Shown here piece after piece: positions 18,351 through 28,549 of a stretch of DNA of 64,000 nt. The notes beneath the pieces are model-generated. The model worked only from the letters and a program-made list of their open reading frames with translations. It was not told the origin of the DNA and did no database searches. The stretch comes from Ditibartonella choladocola (GTDB taxonomy: Bacteria > Pseudomonadota > Alphaproteobacteria > Rhizobiales > Rhizobiaceae), in the NCBI RefSeq assembly GCF_002007565.1, contig NZ_CP015625.1, positions 2,679,501 to 2,743,500 of the forward strand. The letters are read 5' to 3'. The translations under genes and the position numbers were made by a program. Every line of letters begins with the position of its first letter. Position 1 is the first letter of the stretch.

Positions 18351-18373
18351 AACTTGAAGAATCTATTCAAGTT
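18351..18373. promoter_or_regulatory. Perfect inverted repeat upstream of the porin gene
   Basis: AACTTGAA (18351-18358) and TTCAAGTT (18366-18373) are separated by 7 bp. On the minus strand TTGAAT within it stands 16 bp before TATAGA, which could be the -35 and -10 of the porin promoter; the repeat would then overlap the -35 and act as an operator. Confidence 0.35.
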
Positions 18374-18444
18374 TTTAATAGTGTTTTTATTTCTAAGGCG
18401 TTTTTAAAAGATAATCTGTAACAAATATGATACACTTTTATAAT

Positions 18445-18475
18445 AAAAGCCCGAAACAAGTGCTTCGGGCTTTTT
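18445..18475 (-). terminator. Intrinsic terminator of the tkt-gap-pgk-fba cluster, bidirectional
   Basis: AAAAGCCCGAA (18445-18455) pairs with TTCGGGCTTTT (18464-18474). There are A/T runs on both sides, so it can stop the leftward fba transcript; it lies 29 bp after the fba stop. Confidence 0.82.
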
Positions 18476-18503
18476 GAAACTCTTATAATTCTATTTTTGA
18501 AAA

Positions 18504-19532
18504 TCAGGCAGTTTGTTCGTCTTTTTTGGTCCATTTGCCAAGTGCTGCAAGATAGTTCATCTTTGCACGGTGGGCAAAAGCCTTTTGTCCGGCTGCAACA
18601 TTCTGCTTTTTACCGCCCCAGGCCGCGATAGCAGCAGCTTGCAAAGCGCGCCCGTAAGAGAATGTTACCTTCCACGGGAGATTGCCGATTGCATTGATTG
18701 CCGAAAGATGGGCTGTTGCTTCTTCGTCCGATTGACCGCCGGAAAGGAATGCAATTCCGGGAACAGCCGAAGGAACTGTCGTTTTCAAAACACGAACTGT
18801 TTTTTCTGCAACTTCTTCGACCGAAGCTTTACGGGCTTTTTTGCCATCAATCACCATATTGGGTTTCAAAATCATGCCTTCCATCTTGACGCGGGCGGCA
18901 AATAGCTCGTCGAAAACTGTTCTCAAGACATGTTCTGTTACTTCATAGCAACGGTCGATCGAATGGTCTCCGGGCTTGCCATCCATCAGGATTTCCGGCT
19001 CTACAATCGGCACAATCTGTGCTTCCTGACAAAGTGCGGCATAGCGTGCCAAGGCCTGTGCATTTTGCCTTACAGCACCCCATGTCGGGAATTTATTGCT
19101 ATCAATAGCAATAACGCCGCGCCATTTGGCAAAACGGGCACCCAATTCATAATATTCCTTCAAACGTCCACGCAAACCGTCAAGTCCTTCAGTGATCGTT
19201 TCATCAGGGAAACCGGCAAGCGGTTTTGCCCCTTCGTCAACCTTGATACCGGGAATTGAACCGGCCGCTTTGATTATATCGGTCAACATGCGGCCGTCAG
19301 AAGCTTTTTGGCGGATAGTTTCATCATAAAGAATGACACCGGAAATATATTTTTCCATAGCTTCTTTAGTCGTGAACAACATCTCACGATAGTCGCGGCG
19401 GTTTTCTTCGGTCGATTCAAGCTTGATCGCATCAAAACGTTTTTTAATCGTACTGGTGCTTTCATCAGCAGCAAGCAGACCTTTTCCTCCTGCTGTCATA
19501 GCAATTGCGATATCCTCAATACGTTCACTCAT
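18504..19532 (-). CDS. Fructose-bisphosphate aldolase, class I
   Basis: A 342-residue class I (Schiff-base) aldolase that splits fructose 1,6-bisphosphate to glyceraldehyde 3-phosphate and dihydroxyacetone phosphate. The N-terminus has GGKGLLAADESTSTIKKRF, and the Schiff-base lysine is K223 in GMILKPNMV. The phosphate-binding block AFLSGGQSDEEA lies near 260-271. It closes the leftward run tkt-gap-pgk-fba, 142 bp after pgk. Class I enzymes need no metal, unlike the class II enzyme of many proteobacteria. Confidence 0.95.
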   Translation of the reverse strand: MSERIEDIAIAMTAGGKGLLAADESTSTIKKRFDAIKLESTEENRRDYREMLFTTKEAMEKYISGVILYDETIRQKASDGRMLTDIIKAAGSIPGIKVDEGAKPLAGFPDETITEGLDGLRGRLKEYYELGARFAKWRGVIAIDSNKFPTWGAVRQNAQALARYAALCQEAQIVPIVEPEILMDGKPGDHSIDRCYEVTEHVLRTVFDELFAARVKMEGMILKPNMVIDGKKARKASVEEVAEKTVRVLKTTVPSAVPGIAFLSGGQSDEEATAHLSAINAIGNLPWKVTFSYGRALQAAAIAAWGGKKQNVAAGQKAFAHRAKMNYLAALGKWTKKDEQTA

Positions 19533-19586
19533 TGGGGCGGCTCCTCTGTTCTAATAGCCAGACATTAAAATAATAATATTCAAAGT

Positions 19587-19608
19587 GAAACGGACAAACC
19601 TCCGTTTC
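19587..19608 (-). other. Hairpin between pgk and fba
   Basis: GAAACGGA (19587-19594) and TCCGTTTC (19601-19608) form a perfect 8-bp stem with a 6-nt loop. Only a broken AT run follows on the minus strand, so it is a weak terminator, a processing site or an attenuator that would lower fba expression relative to pgk. Confidence 0.45.
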
Positions 19609-19674
19609 GTTTACCTGAATTTGCAGGCGGAAAATTCTTTAAAAAAGAAAACTCTCTCTCCCCGCATTTTAAAC

Positions 19675-20865
19675 CTATTTTTCCAAAGCCAGAATACCCG
19701 GCAAAGGCTTGCCTTCCATCCATTCGAGAAAGGCTCCGCCGGCTGTCGAGATATAAGTGAAATCGGAAGCGACACCGGCATGGTGCAGCGCCGAAACAGT
19801 GTCCCCACCGCCAGCAATAGAAACGAGTTTTTTCTGTTTTGTGCGGGCAGCGACACGTTTGGCAACAGCAACTGTACCCGCATCGAAAGGATGAAGTTCA
19901 AAAGCGCCAAGCGGCCCGTTCCAGACAATGGTTGCAGCATCGTCAATTGCTGCATTGATACGTTCGACAGAATTTTCACCAATATCAAGGATCATTCCAT
20001 CGGCCGGAATGGAGTCAATTCCATAACGATGATTGGGCGAGTTTGCTTCAAAGCTTTCGGCAACAATGGCATCAACCGGCAAAATGATCGAACAATTTTC
20101 GGTCTTCGCCTTGGTCATGATAGCGCGGGCTGTTTCGCCAAGGTCATGTTCGCAGAGCGATTTTCCAACGCTTAAACCTTCGGCTGCAAGAAACGTATTG
20201 GCCATACCGCCGCCGATAATAAGTGCGTCCACTTTTTCTATCAGATTGTTGAGAAGGTCGATTTTGGTAGAAACTTTGGCTCCGCCAACAATGGCTACAA
20301 CCGGATGCGCCGGATGGCCGAGTCCTTTTTCCAGTGCTTCGAGTTCCATCTGCATGGAGCGTCCGGCATAGGCCGGCAACAAATGGGCAAGCCCTTCCGT
20401 TGAAGCATGGGCACGGTGAGCGGCGGAAAACGCATCATTGACATAAATATCGCCATTTTCAGCCAATGCTTTTACAAATGCCGGATCGTTCTTTTCTTCG
20501 CCTTCATGGAAGCGCGTATTCTCCAAAAGAACAACATCGCCGTCTTTCATGGCGTCGACTGCGGCTTTTGCTTTTTCACCGATACAATCTTCTGCAAAAC
20601 CTACTGTTTTGCCAAGGACTTTCTCCACAGTCGGAACAATTTGCTTCAGCGAAAATTCGGCAACGACTTTGCCTTTCGGACGCCCGAAATGGGCAAGCAA
20701 AATAACTTTTGCACCTTTTCTACTCAATTCGTTGATGGTCGGTTTTACCCGCTCGATGCGGGTTGCATCTGTGACCTTTCCGTCTGTGACAGGAACATTG
20801 AGGTCAACACGCAAAAGAACGCGTTTGGATTTTACGTCAACATCATCAAGGGTGCGAAAAGCCAT
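19675..20865 (-). CDS. pgk: Phosphoglycerate kinase
   Basis: A 396-residue glycolytic kinase transferring phosphate from 1,3-bisphosphoglycerate to ADP. The substrate motif [11 protein letters not shown] lies near residues 20-30, the basic-patch region FGRPKG near 62, the hinge block [11 protein letters not shown] near 192, and the nucleotide site [12 protein letters not shown] near 366-377. Length is normal. It lies 143 bp after gap in the leftward carbon-metabolism cluster. Confidence 0.97.
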   Translation of the reverse strand: MAFRTLDDVDVKSKRVLLRVDLNVPVTDGKVTDATRIERVKPTINELSRKGAKVILLAHFGRPKGKVVAEFSLKQIVPTVEKVLGKTVGFAEDCIGEKAKAAVDAMKDGDVVLLENTRFHEGEEKNDPAFVKALAENGDIYVNDAFSAAHRAHASTEGLAHLLPAYAGRSMQMELEALEKGLGHPAHPVVAIVGGAKVSTKIDLLNNLIEKVDALIIGGGMANTFLAAEGLSVGKSLCEHDLGETARAIMTKAKTENCSIILPVDAIVAESFEANSPNHRYGIDSIPADGMILDIGENSVERINAAIDDAATIVWNGPLGAFELHPFDAGTVAVAKRVAARTKQKKLVSIAGGGDTVSALHHAGVASDFTYISTAGGAFLEWMEGKPLPGILALEK

Positions 20866-20973
20866 ATTTTTCTCCAGATTTTCAAGACATGGCCGTTCTT
20901 TTTCATAAACGGTCCGCTCATTTACTTTTTATAGCAAGGCCTCGGCCAGACAATCGACAAAGCCCCGCTTTTC

Positions 20974-20999
20974 AAAAGAAAACGGGGGCTCGCGCCCCC
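20974..20999 (-). terminator. Hairpin with T-run after gap
   Basis: GGGGGC (20984-20989) pairs with GCCCCC (20994-20999). On the minus strand it is followed by TTTTCTTTT. Placed 10 bp after the gap stop, it may be a partial terminator between gap and pgk. Confidence 0.6.
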
Positions 21000-21008
21000 A
21001 TCGTTCTA

Positions 21009-22016
21009 TTAGATGGTTTTTGCAAAAGCGACAGCAACATCAGCCATACGGTTGGAGAAGCCCCATTCATTGTCGTACCAGGAAAGAATACGAACGAATG
21101 TTCCATCCATAACGCGTGTTTGCTCGGTATGGAAAACCGACGAATGTGGATCATGGTTGAAATCGTGGCTGACGAGTTTTTCATCGGTATAGCCGAGGAT
21201 ACCCTTCAAAGGTCCATTTGCAGCAGCACGGATTTCTTCATTGATTTCTTCCGGCGTAACCGAACGCTTTGCAATAAAGGTAAAGTCGACAACCGAAACA
21301 TTCGGGGTCGGAACACGGATAGCAACGCCATCAAGCTTGCCGTCAAGTTCCGGCAAAACCAGACCGACAGCCTTGGCAGCACCGGTAGATGTCGGAATCA
21401 TCGACAAAGCGGCAGCACGTGCACGGTAAAGATCTTTGTGCAATTTATCCAAAGTCGGTTGATCGCCGGTGTAGGAGTGAATGGTTGTCATAAAGCCTTT
21501 TTCAATGCCGACAGTTTTGTTGAGAACATGGGCAACCGGAGCAAGGCAATTGGTGGTGCAAGATCCATTGGAAATGACCTTGTGCTCTTTTGTCAGCTTG
21601 TCATGATTAACGCCATAGACAACTGTCAGATCAGCGCCTTTTGACGGTGCGGAAACGATAACACGCTTGGCACCTGCATCAAGATGGGCAGCAGCTTTTT
21701 CGCGAGCGGTAAAAATGCCGGTGCATTCCAAAGCAATATCAATGCCAAGTTCTTTCCATGGCAATTGTTCGGGATCACGTGCTGCCGTGACCTTGATCGG
21801 CCCGCAGCCCGCATCAATGGTATCACCGGCTACCTTTACTTCATGGGGGAAACGTCCATGGACCGAATCATAGCGCAACAGATGGGCATTTGTTTCAACA
21901 GGCCCCAGATCGTTAACTGCAACAATGTCAATATCTTTGCGACCACTTTCAATGATTGCGCGCACAACATTGCGCCCAATACGTCCAAATCCGTTGATTG
22001 CTACACGTACTGCCAT
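21009..22016 (-). CDS. gap: Glyceraldehyde-3-phosphate dehydrogenase, type I
   Basis: A 335-residue NAD-dependent enzyme. The dinucleotide motif [14 protein letters not shown] lies at residues 7-20, the catalytic C153 in [12 protein letters not shown], and the partner histidine in TIHSYTGDQ near 180. ASLS-type phosphate contacts and the C-terminal [12 protein letters not shown] block are intact. It starts 33 bp after the tkt stop, so both should be on one transcript. Confidence 0.97.
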   Translation of the reverse strand: MAVRVAINGFGRIGRNVVRAIIESGRKDIDIVAVNDLGPVETNAHLLRYDSVHGRFPHEVKVAGDTIDAGCGPIKVTAARDPEQLPWKELGIDIALECTGIFTAREKAAAHLDAGAKRVIVSAPSKGADLTVVYGVNHDKLTKEHKVISNGSCTTNCLAPVAHVLNKTVGIEKGFMTTIHSYTGDQPTLDKLHKDLYRARAAALSMIPTSTGAAKAVGLVLPELDGKLDGVAIRVPTPNVSVVDFTFIAKRSVTPEEINEEIRAAANGPLKGILGYTDEKLVSHDFNHDPHSSVFHTEQTRVMDGTFVRILSWYDNEWGFSNRMADVAVAFAKTI

Positions 22017-22049
22017 ATTATCTCTCCCTTTAATTGAGATATTTGAATA

Positions 22050-24029
22050 TTAAAGCTTTGCTTCCGCCGCTGCAACGACGGCTTCGGGTGTGATCCCGAA
22101 ATGTTTGTAAAGTGCGTCGATAGGACCGCTCGCACCGAAACCGGTCATCCCTATAAATACACCATCTCGGCCAATAAAACGATCCCACCCTTGTCGAATA
22201 GCTGCTTCTACAGCGATATTTACCGGAGCATTGCCTATCAATGCTGTTTTATAAGACTCTACTTGGTGCTCGAAAAGCTCAAAACAAGGGACAGATACCA
22301 CTCTTGTAGGAATTCCCTTCGCTTCAAGCACTTCACGCGCCTTTACCGCAATTTCCACTTCCGAACCCGATGCAAAGATTGTGACTTTCGCATCGTCACT
22401 TGCCGTCATCAGTTCGTAAGCACCCAGTGCCGAGAGATTATCTTCTTCATAGTTTTTCCGCAAGGTCGGCAATCCTTGACGGGTCAGCGCCAAAGTGGAT
22501 GGTGTCGTTTTGGATTTCAGCGCCAATTGCCAGCATTCGGCCGTTTCAACAACATCGGCGGGACGGAAAACCAGATGATTGGGAATTGCTCTCAAACTTG
22601 CAAGATGTTCAACCGGCTGGTGGGTAGGGCCATCTTCCCCCAGACCAATCGAATCATGTGTCATGACATAAATGACACGAATTCCCATCAATGATGAAAG
22701 CCGCATCGACGGGCGGGCATAATCGGAAAAACACAAAAACGTCCCCGAATAGGGGATAATGCCGCCATAAAGCGACAAGCCGTTCATAATCGCGGCCATT
22801 GCATGTTCACGAATACCATAATGGATATAACGACCGGAAAAATCTTCCGGCGTAATATCATTGGTCTGGCTTGTTTTGGTGTTGTTGGAGCCTGTCAAAT
22901 CGGCTGATCCACCAATTGTTTCGTTGACCGCCCCGTTGATAACTTCGAGCGCCATTTGCGAAGCGACACGCGTTGCCACCTTCGGCTGCTCTGCGGCCAG
23001 CTTCTTCTTGTACTCGCTAATGACATTGTCAAAATTACCCGGAAGATCACCCCGCATCAAACGGTCGAATTCGGCACGTTGTTGCGGATCAAGTGCTTCA
23101 AGCTTCTTGTCCCATTCCTGACGTTTCTTTGCGGCGTTGAGGCCTGCAAGACGCCAGCTATCAAGAATTTCGGCAGGAACCACAAAAGGCTCGCTTTCCC
23201 AGCCCAATGCTTTGCGCGTTTCGGCAACTTCTTCTTGACCGAGAGGCGAACCGTGAACCTTGTTGGTTCCCGCTTTATGGGGAGAGCCGAAACCGATTGT
23301 TGTCCGGCACGAGATCAAAGTCGGTTTGTCGGATGATTTTGCTTTCTCGATTGCTTTGGCAATCGCATCCTGATCGTGCCCGTCAACTTTGATTGTATTC
23401 CATTGACAGGCTTCAAAGCGTGCACATTGATCGGTATTATCGGAAACGGAGATCGCACCATCAATCGAAATCTGGTTATTGTCCCAAAGGAGAATAAGCT
23501 TGTTCAGCTTCATATGACCGGCGAAAGCAATGGCTTCTTGCGAAATGCCTTCCATGAGGCAGCCGTCACCGGCAAGCACATAGGTGTAATGGTCGACCAA
23601 ATCTCCCCAGCGTGCATTCATGATCCGCTCGCCAAGTGCCATACCGACAGCATTGGCTATTCCCTGCCCCAACGGACCGGTTGTCGTTTCAATACCGTTG
23701 ATATGACGATATTCGGGGTGACCGGCAGTTTTTGCACCAAGCTGACGAAAATTTTTAATCTCGTCAATTGTGACATCCTCGTAGCCGGACAAATACATAG
23801 CCGAATAAAGCAGCATGGAGCCATGACCTGCCGAAAGAACAAAACGGTCGCGATTGGGCCAATTCGGCTTCTTCGGGTCATGAGCGAGAAATTTTGTATA
23901 AAGAACGGTTGCAATATCGGCAGCTCCCATCGGAAGCCCCGGATGCCCGGAATTTGCTTTCTCGATTGCATCTATAGATAGAAAACGGATAGCATTGGCC
24001 ATCTGGTTCTGCTTGTCATTATTTTTCAT
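22050..24029 (-). CDS. tkt: Transketolase
   Basis: A 659-residue ThDP enzyme moving two-carbon units in the pentose phosphate pathway. [13 protein letters not shown] (near residues 26-38) carries the substrate and ThDP histidine, [13 protein letters not shown] (near 153-165) is the ThDP/Mg motif, and the second domain has [13 protein letters not shown] near 402. It is the first gene of the leftward cluster and is divergent from DUF4164-zapA. The 224-bp gap to that gene should hold both promoters. Confidence 0.97.
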   Translation of the reverse strand: MKNNDKQNQMANAIRFLSIDAIEKANSGHPGLPMGAADIATVLYTKFLAHDPKKPNWPNRDRFVLSAGHGSMLLYSAMYLSGYEDVTIDEIKNFRQLGAKTAGHPEYRHINGIETTTGPLGQGIANAVGMALGERIMNARWGDLVDHYTYVLAGDGCLMEGISQEAIAFAGHMKLNKLILLWDNNQISIDGAISVSDNTDQCARFEACQWNTIKVDGHDQDAIAKAIEKAKSSDKPTLISCRTTIGFGSPHKAGTNKVHGSPLGQEEVAETRKALGWESEPFVVPAEILDSWRLAGLNAAKKRQEWDKKLEALDPQQRAEFDRLMRGDLPGNFDNVISEYKKKLAAEQPKVATRVASQMALEVINGAVNETIGGSADLTGSNNTKTSQTNDITPEDFSGRYIHYGIREHAMAAIMNGLSLYGGIIPYSGTFLCFSDYARPSMRLSSLMGIRVIYVMTHDSIGLGEDGPTHQPVEHLASLRAIPNHLVFRPADVVETAECWQLALKSKTTPSTLALTRQGLPTLRKNYEEDNLSALGAYELMTASDDAKVTIFASGSEVEIAVKAREVLEAKGIPTRVVSVPCFELFEHQVESYKTALIGNAPVNIAVEAAIRQGWDRFIGRDGVFIGMTGFGASGPIDALYKHFGITPEAVVAAAEAKL

Positions 24030-24253
24030 GAGAATCGGCTACTCTTTGATCGCTATTAAATTCGGTCTAATGCTTCTTCTGACAAATATCACTTAAACGG
24101 TGTGAGTCAATAAAATCCCACTGTCACCAGCTTTGATACGGTGGATTTCTTGCCACAAAGCCGGAAGACATTTAAGAATAGCAAAAACAGGATAAAATTT
24201 ACCGGAATGATTCGTTTTTAAAGTTACATTTTACAAAAAGGATCCGGAACTCG

Positions 24254-24529
24254 ATGCCACAAGACACATCAATTCTCGATCAAGCGATCAATCGTCTGGA
24301 AAACGCTCTTAAAACGCTTGAAAATGCCGTTGTCAATGACAATAAAGATTCATATGACACCAGCGAACTCGAAGAAGAAATCCAGCGCATGAATGCAGAT
24401 CGCAGCCGTCTGGCGCAAGCACTTGATACATCTGAATCACGTGCCGAACGTCTTGAACAAGCCAATAAGGAAGTATCACGCCGCCTTATTACTGCAATGG
24501 AAACGATACGCACTGTGGTTGACCGGTAA
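24254..24529 (+). CDS. DUF4164 family coiled-coil protein
   Basis: A 91-residue protein that is nearly all heptad coiled coil (ALKTLENAV, ELEEEIQRM, RLAQALDTS, RAERLEQAN). I recognise it as the DUF4164 family, which sits just before zapA in rhizobia; the two are separated by 13 bp here. A role with ZapA at the division ring is plausible from position, but the function is not established. Confidence 0.8.
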   Translation: MPQDTSILDQAINRLENALKTLENAVVNDNKDSYDTSELEEEIQRMNADRSRLAQALDTSESRAERLEQANKEVSRRLITAMETIRTVVDR

Positions 24530-24542
24530 AGGGCAAAGAAAT

Positions 24543-24905
24543 ATGGCAACTGTTTCAGTTACTATTGATGGCAAAACTTACCGAATGGCTTGCGACGAAG
24601 GCGAAGAAGAACATCTTGCCGGTCTCGCCCATCAGCTTGACCAGTATATCAGCCATTTAAAATCCAATTTCGGCGAAATCGGCGACCACCGTCTTTCTGT
24701 CATGGCCGGCATCATGGTCATGGATGAACTTGATGAAGCGCGGCGTCAGCTAAACAACCTGAAACAGGAAAACGAAACTCTACAACAAGAAAATAACCAA
24801 TTGGCCGATGCTTGCCAACGTTATGAAACAGTTGCTGCAAAAGCCATTGACAGGGCAGCCAATCATATTGACGCTCTTGCCCGCCAGCTTGTCAAAAATC
24901 AATAA
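24543..24905 (+). CDS. zapA: Cell division protein ZapA
   Basis: A 120-residue FtsZ-associated protein. MATVSVTIDGKTYRMACDEG is the usual beta-strand head and the block HLAGLAHQLDQYISHL continues the domain; a C-terminal coiled coil from about residue 60 (LNNLKQENETLQQENNQL) forms the tetramer. The ATG at 24543 is the correct start; the frame is open upstream. It crosslinks FtsZ filaments at midcell. In most proteobacteria zapA is followed by 6S RNA and fthC; here fthC lies 24 kb away. Confidence 0.92.
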   Translation: MATVSVTIDGKTYRMACDEGEEEHLAGLAHQLDQYISHLKSNFGEIGDHRLSVMAGIMVMDELDEARRQLNNLKQENETLQQENNQLADACQRYETVAAKAIDRAANHIDALARQLVKNQ

Positions 24906-24936
24906 ACCGGTCATACCGGTCTTGAGCTTGTGTGTT

Positions 24937-24980
24937 TGTTTCTTCAACAAGTGACATTGAAAATTGAAGAAACACATCTT
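24937..24980 (+). terminator. Hairpin after zapA, probable terminator
   Basis: TGTTTCTTCAA (24937-24947) and TTGAAGAAACA (24964-24974) form an 11-bp perfect stem, followed by CATCTTTTAAAA. It lies 31 bp after the zapA stop. The T-run is short. Confidence 0.6.
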
Positions 24981-25019
24981 TTAAAAAATTGGATGGACTA
25001 ACTTTTTTGAAAATATAAC

Positions 25020-25109
25020 AGACAAGAAACCGGTGAAATAGACAAACAACCGGTGAATTAGACAAGACCCCCCCAAAAAACAGACAAGCAAACTTCTAAA
25101 GACGACAAG
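25020..25109. repeat. Degenerate tandem array of 20-22-bp units
   Basis: Units begin with AGACAAG-like words at 25020, 25040, 25060, 25082 and about 25102. The first two share AGACAARMAACCGGTGAAWT over 20 bp; later units keep only the GACAAG head. Confidence 0.75.
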
Positions 25110-25562
25110 TAAATTCTTGACCCCACCTGAAGAATAATTTTTTCATTATTATTTTTAAAAGATTTGGCGGTTGTTCAAAAATATTTCAAGACAAGCAGAA
25201 ACCGGCTCTGTTATTTGATAATCCGCTTTTTGTTTCAAGCTCTCGAATATTCTCGCTGCCATTGCGGCAGATTGTTTTTAACCGGCGGGTTACACGCAAT
25301 TACAGGGCTTCGCATAATTGTCGGGATCCACACAATAATCGTCGGGCTTTTTCTTCATATGATCCGTGATGCTATGCCCCGATACCAAGCACCCTGTTCC
25401 GCCCGCTTCGTGTCCTGAGATTTCTCTATCTTCGTCTTGCGCTCGTGAACCACATGAAGACAGCAAGCCTGATCGTTCATCACAAGCTTACACTCTGCGA
25501 CGGAACAGGCTTTTCAGCTTCCGCCGCAGAGTTGATATTCATCAAGAAATTAACCAGTCAGA
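25110..25562. other. Gene-free stretch between zapA and pyk
   Basis: No protein or tRNA recognised. CTCTGCG-A-CGGAA (25493-25505) pairs with TTCCG-C-CGCAGAG (25519-25531), twelve pairs with one mismatch, a strong hairpin without a T-run on either side. It may protect the pyk 3' end or be part of a small RNA. A 6S RNA could be sought here by covariance model; I could not recognise one. Confidence 0.45.
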
Positions 25563-26999
25563 TTATCTGCGTTTACCATCTTCCTTGGCGACATAGGCAA
25601 TACGCAACATATTGGTTGCACCCGGTGTTCCGAGTGGCACACCGGCCGTTACGATAATTCTGTCGCCGGGAACGCTATAGCCTTCCCGCAGTGCAATGGC
25701 AGCGGCTCTTTCGACCATATCATCAAGATTGTGAGCGTCTTCCGTGACAACACAATGAAGCCCCCAGACAAGGGCAAGACGCCGTGCCGTTTCGGTAATG
25801 GGTGAAAGAGCAATGATGGATGGTATCGGCCGTTCGCGGGATGCGCGTATACCTGTTGCACCGGAGGCCGTATAAGCAACAATAGCCGAAAGATTGAGCG
25901 TTTCGGCAATCTGCCTTGCGGCGAGCGAAATTGCATCGGCGCCGGTTGGTTCGGGAGCAGGATGTTGGGCGTCGATCATCGGTTCATAATTGGAATCCCG
26001 TTCGATCTTGCAAGCAATTTTATCCATCGTACGTACAGCTTCTTCCGGATAAGCACCGGCAGCCGATTCAGCCGAAAGCATAATGGCATCGGCCCCCTCA
26101 TAAACGGCCGTTGCAACATCGGAAACTTCTGCACGGGTGGGAACAGGTGCAGTAATCATGGATTCAAGCATTTGCGTTGCGACAACGACCGGCTTGCCAG
26201 CGCGTCGGCACAATTTGATAATATCCATCTGGATACCGGGCACGGCTTCCAACGGCATTTCGACACCAAGATCACCACGCGCCACCATAACCGCGTCGGA
26301 TAAATCGACAATTTCGTTGATTCTGCGAACGGCTTGCGGCTTTTCGATTTTTGAAAGAATCGCCACTTTTCCTTTGGAAATTTTACGCGCTTCGGCAATA
26401 TCTTCAGGACGCTGGATAAAGGAAAGCGCAATCCAGTCGATCGGCTGTTCAAGAACCGCCAGAAGATCTTTATGGTCTTTTTCGGTCATTGCGCCGACAC
26501 CGAGCAGTGTGTCGGGCAAACTTACCCCTTTACGGTCGGAAATATGGTTTCCCGCCACGACCTTACATTCAATGGATTCATGTGTACATTTTTGAGCAAG
26601 AAGCTGGAGCTTTCCATCATCAATAAGCAGGCGTTCACCGGGCTTGACGGCGTCGAAAATTTCCTTATGGGGCAGATAGACGCGTGTATTATCACCCGGA
26701 ATATCCTTATTATCGAGCGTGAAAGTTTGCCCGACAACAAGATCGACTTTACCTTTTGCAAATTCTCCCACACGTAATTTCGGCCCCTGCAAATCTGCAA
26801 GAATGCCGATTGGCCGCCCCTGCTTTTTCTCGATATTGCGAATGATTTTTACGAGAGAGCGCATTGTGTCATGATCGGCATGACTCATATTGATACGAAA
26901 AACGTCAACTCCCGCTAAAAAAAGCTTTTCAATCATGTTTTCGTCAGACGATGCAGGTCCGAGCGTAGCAACAATCTTTACTTTACGGTTACGTTTCAT
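25563..26999 (-). CDS. pyk: Pyruvate kinase
   Basis: A 478-residue enzyme making pyruvate and ATP from phosphoenolpyruvate and ADP. The N-terminus KIVATLGPASS and RINMSHADHD carry active-site residues, ILSKIEKPQAV (near 218-228) holds the catalytic lysine and Mg ligand, and VMVARGDLGVEMP and VATQMLESM follow. The C-terminal allosteric domain is complete. Its ATG overlaps the stop of the DUF1036 gene (ATGA), so the two are translationally coupled. Confidence 0.97.
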   Translation of the reverse strand: MKRNRKVKIVATLGPASSDENMIEKLFLAGVDVFRINMSHADHDTMRSLVKIIRNIEKKQGRPIGILADLQGPKLRVGEFAKGKVDLVVGQTFTLDNKDIPGDNTRVYLPHKEIFDAVKPGERLLIDDGKLQLLAQKCTHESIECKVVAGNHISDRKGVSLPDTLLGVGAMTEKDHKDLLAVLEQPIDWIALSFIQRPEDIAEARKISKGKVAILSKIEKPQAVRRINEIVDLSDAVMVARGDLGVEMPLEAVPGIQMDIIKLCRRAGKPVVVATQMLESMITAPVPTRAEVSDVATAVYEGADAIMLSAESAAGAYPEEAVRTMDKIACKIERDSNYEPMIDAQHPAPEPTGADAISLAARQIAETLNLSAIVAYTASGATGIRASRERPIPSIIALSPITETARRLALVWGLHCVVTEDAHNLDDMVERAAAIALREGYSVPGDRIIVTAGVPLGTPGATNMLRIAYVAKEDGKRR

Positions 27000-27463
27000 T
27001 TTGTGGGAGCTCCTGTAACAAGCGGCGTATTTAACGCCGGATTATTGGATACAGGCTCGGTTAGCTGAACCATCCAGCTTGTTTGTGTGCCTGTATCGAT
27101 TTCCTGAAAACCGGCTTTTTGAAAGCCGCGTGCAAAACAGTCATTGACGCCATTAATGGTAAATTCGGAATCCTTCACACACATATTGATAGGTCCATCC
27201 CAGCGCCCGTGATTTTTAGCGTCTTCCGCATGGAGATAATAAAAGCGCGAGGTTAAAGGCCCATCAATAATCGTCTTGCAACGTGTCGGACCGACAACCC
27301 ACCACCCTTCGGACATCCAGCCGACTTTTGCACGGTATCCGATGGAAACGCCGATAACCTCCTGCGTCGTGTTACAGACACGAAAATCTGCCTGAGCTGC
27401 GTTTAGAAAGGTGAACGCAAACATGCCACCGAAGAGTATAATCCGAGTCTTTTTCAACAACAT
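26996..27463 (-). CDS. DUF1036 family exported protein
   Basis: A 155-residue protein if the ATG at 27463 is used (the frame is open to 27511). From there a signal peptide MLLKKTRIILFGGMFAFTF is cut near AQA|D. The mature part begins DFRVCNTTQEVIGVSIGY and contains six or more cysteines, consistent with DUF1036, a periplasmic family with unknown role. It precedes pyk with a 4-bp overlap, as in Brucella relatives. Confidence 0.82.
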   Translation of the reverse strand: MLLKKTRIILFGGMFAFTFLNAAQADFRVCNTTQEVIGVSIGYRAKVGWMSEGWWVVGPTRCKTIIDGPLTSRFYYLHAEDAKNHGRWDGPINMCVKDSEFTINGVNDCFARGFQKAGFQEIDTGTQTSWMVQLTEPVSNNPALNTPLVTGAPTK

Positions 27464-27597
27464 TCCTGGCACCTTCGGTTTTATTTCGTCCCGACCGCTG
27501 TTCTTTTGCACTTGAATTGTGTTTTGTGTAGTTTCTCAAACTTTGTCAATGTCAGAGGTTTTCAAAACATATCATATTATAAAGTGATGATAAAAAA

Positions 27598-28392
27598 ATG
27601 AAACAGAAAGAAATTTTCCATCCCTTCAAAGAAATTGCCGGCAATATGCAAGCAGGGCTTGCACTCATTTGCGATCATGCAAGCAGCGATCTGCCGGTCG
27701 AATATGGTTCGCTGGGGCTTGATCCTGCCGAATTCAAAAGACACATCGCTTATGATATAGGTGCACAATTATTGACCGAGGAACTGGCCAAACGCCTTGA
27801 AGCCCCCGCCGTCATCAGCCATTTTTCAAGATTGTTGATCGACCCCAATCGCGGGGAACATGACCCGACACTTATCATGCAACTATCCGATGGTTCGGTA
27901 ATTCCGCATAATTATCCGCTTGGTGAGGCTGAAAGGAAACGCCGCATCGACAATTATTATACGCCTTACGACAAGGCAATCGGAAGGCTCATCGCCAATG
28001 TCGGGGAAGCAAGCGGAAACAGCCCTTTTGTTGTTTCTGTCCATTCGTTTACACCTGTCTGGCGGGGCAAAGCCCGCCCATGGCATATCGGCCTTTTATG
28101 GGATAGCGACAGGCGCGTATTCGATCCGCTTTTTGAAGGCTTGAACAAAATCGGACATATCAAGGTCGGCGATAACGAACCTTATGATGGAGCGCTGAAG
28201 GGTGACACAATGTATCGCCATTGTACAAAAAAAGGCATTGCCCATATATTGATCGAAGTCCGGCAGGATTTGATAGCGGATGAAGAGGGTGTGCGGGAAT
28301 GGGCAAATTATCTCGAACCGCTCTTCAGGAAAATAAATGAAATGCGGGAGATTCACATGAAACAACTTCATCCCTCGCGTGCAGACAATTGA
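27598..28392 (+). CDS. N-formylglutamate amidohydrolase family protein
   Basis: A 264-residue protein of the FGase family (PF05013). Visible conserved blocks are CDHASSDLP near residue 24, SRLLIDPNRGEHD near 80 and SVHSFTPVW near 142, which supply metal and substrate contacts. It is not next to other histidine utilisation genes, so the substrate may be another N-acyl amino acid. It is divergent from the DUF1036-pyk pair. Confidence 0.85.
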   Translation: MKQKEIFHPFKEIAGNMQAGLALICDHASSDLPVEYGSLGLDPAEFKRHIAYDIGAQLLTEELAKRLEAPAVISHFSRLLIDPNRGEHDPTLIMQLSDGSVIPHNYPLGEAERKRRIDNYYTPYDKAIGRLIANVGEASGNSPFVVSVHSFTPVWRGKARPWHIGLLWDSDRRVFDPLFEGLNKIGHIKVGDNEPYDGALKGDTMYRHCTKKGIAHILIEVRQDLIADEEGVREWANYLEPLFRKINEMREIHMKQLHPSRADN

Positions 28393-28549
28393 CGTTTACG
28401 TTTGCGTTAGAAAATTTTACGACTTTCCAACAGGCGTGAAAAAAAGGAACCTGCATCTTGACTCAAGGGGTCGGACTCGGACATCAACAGGAAACTGAAC
28501 GATCGACTGAACGACTCGTTTCAACACGATTTATCTGGAGGCCATTTCC

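Noticed and set aside
19585..20175. 196-codon plus-strand frame
   Set aside because: Antisense to pgk; rich in F, C and R as expected for a shadow of a conserved gene.
24906..25562. 6S RNA
   Set aside because: Expected by synteny, but I could not recognise its closing stem and central bubble by eye; left as a check.
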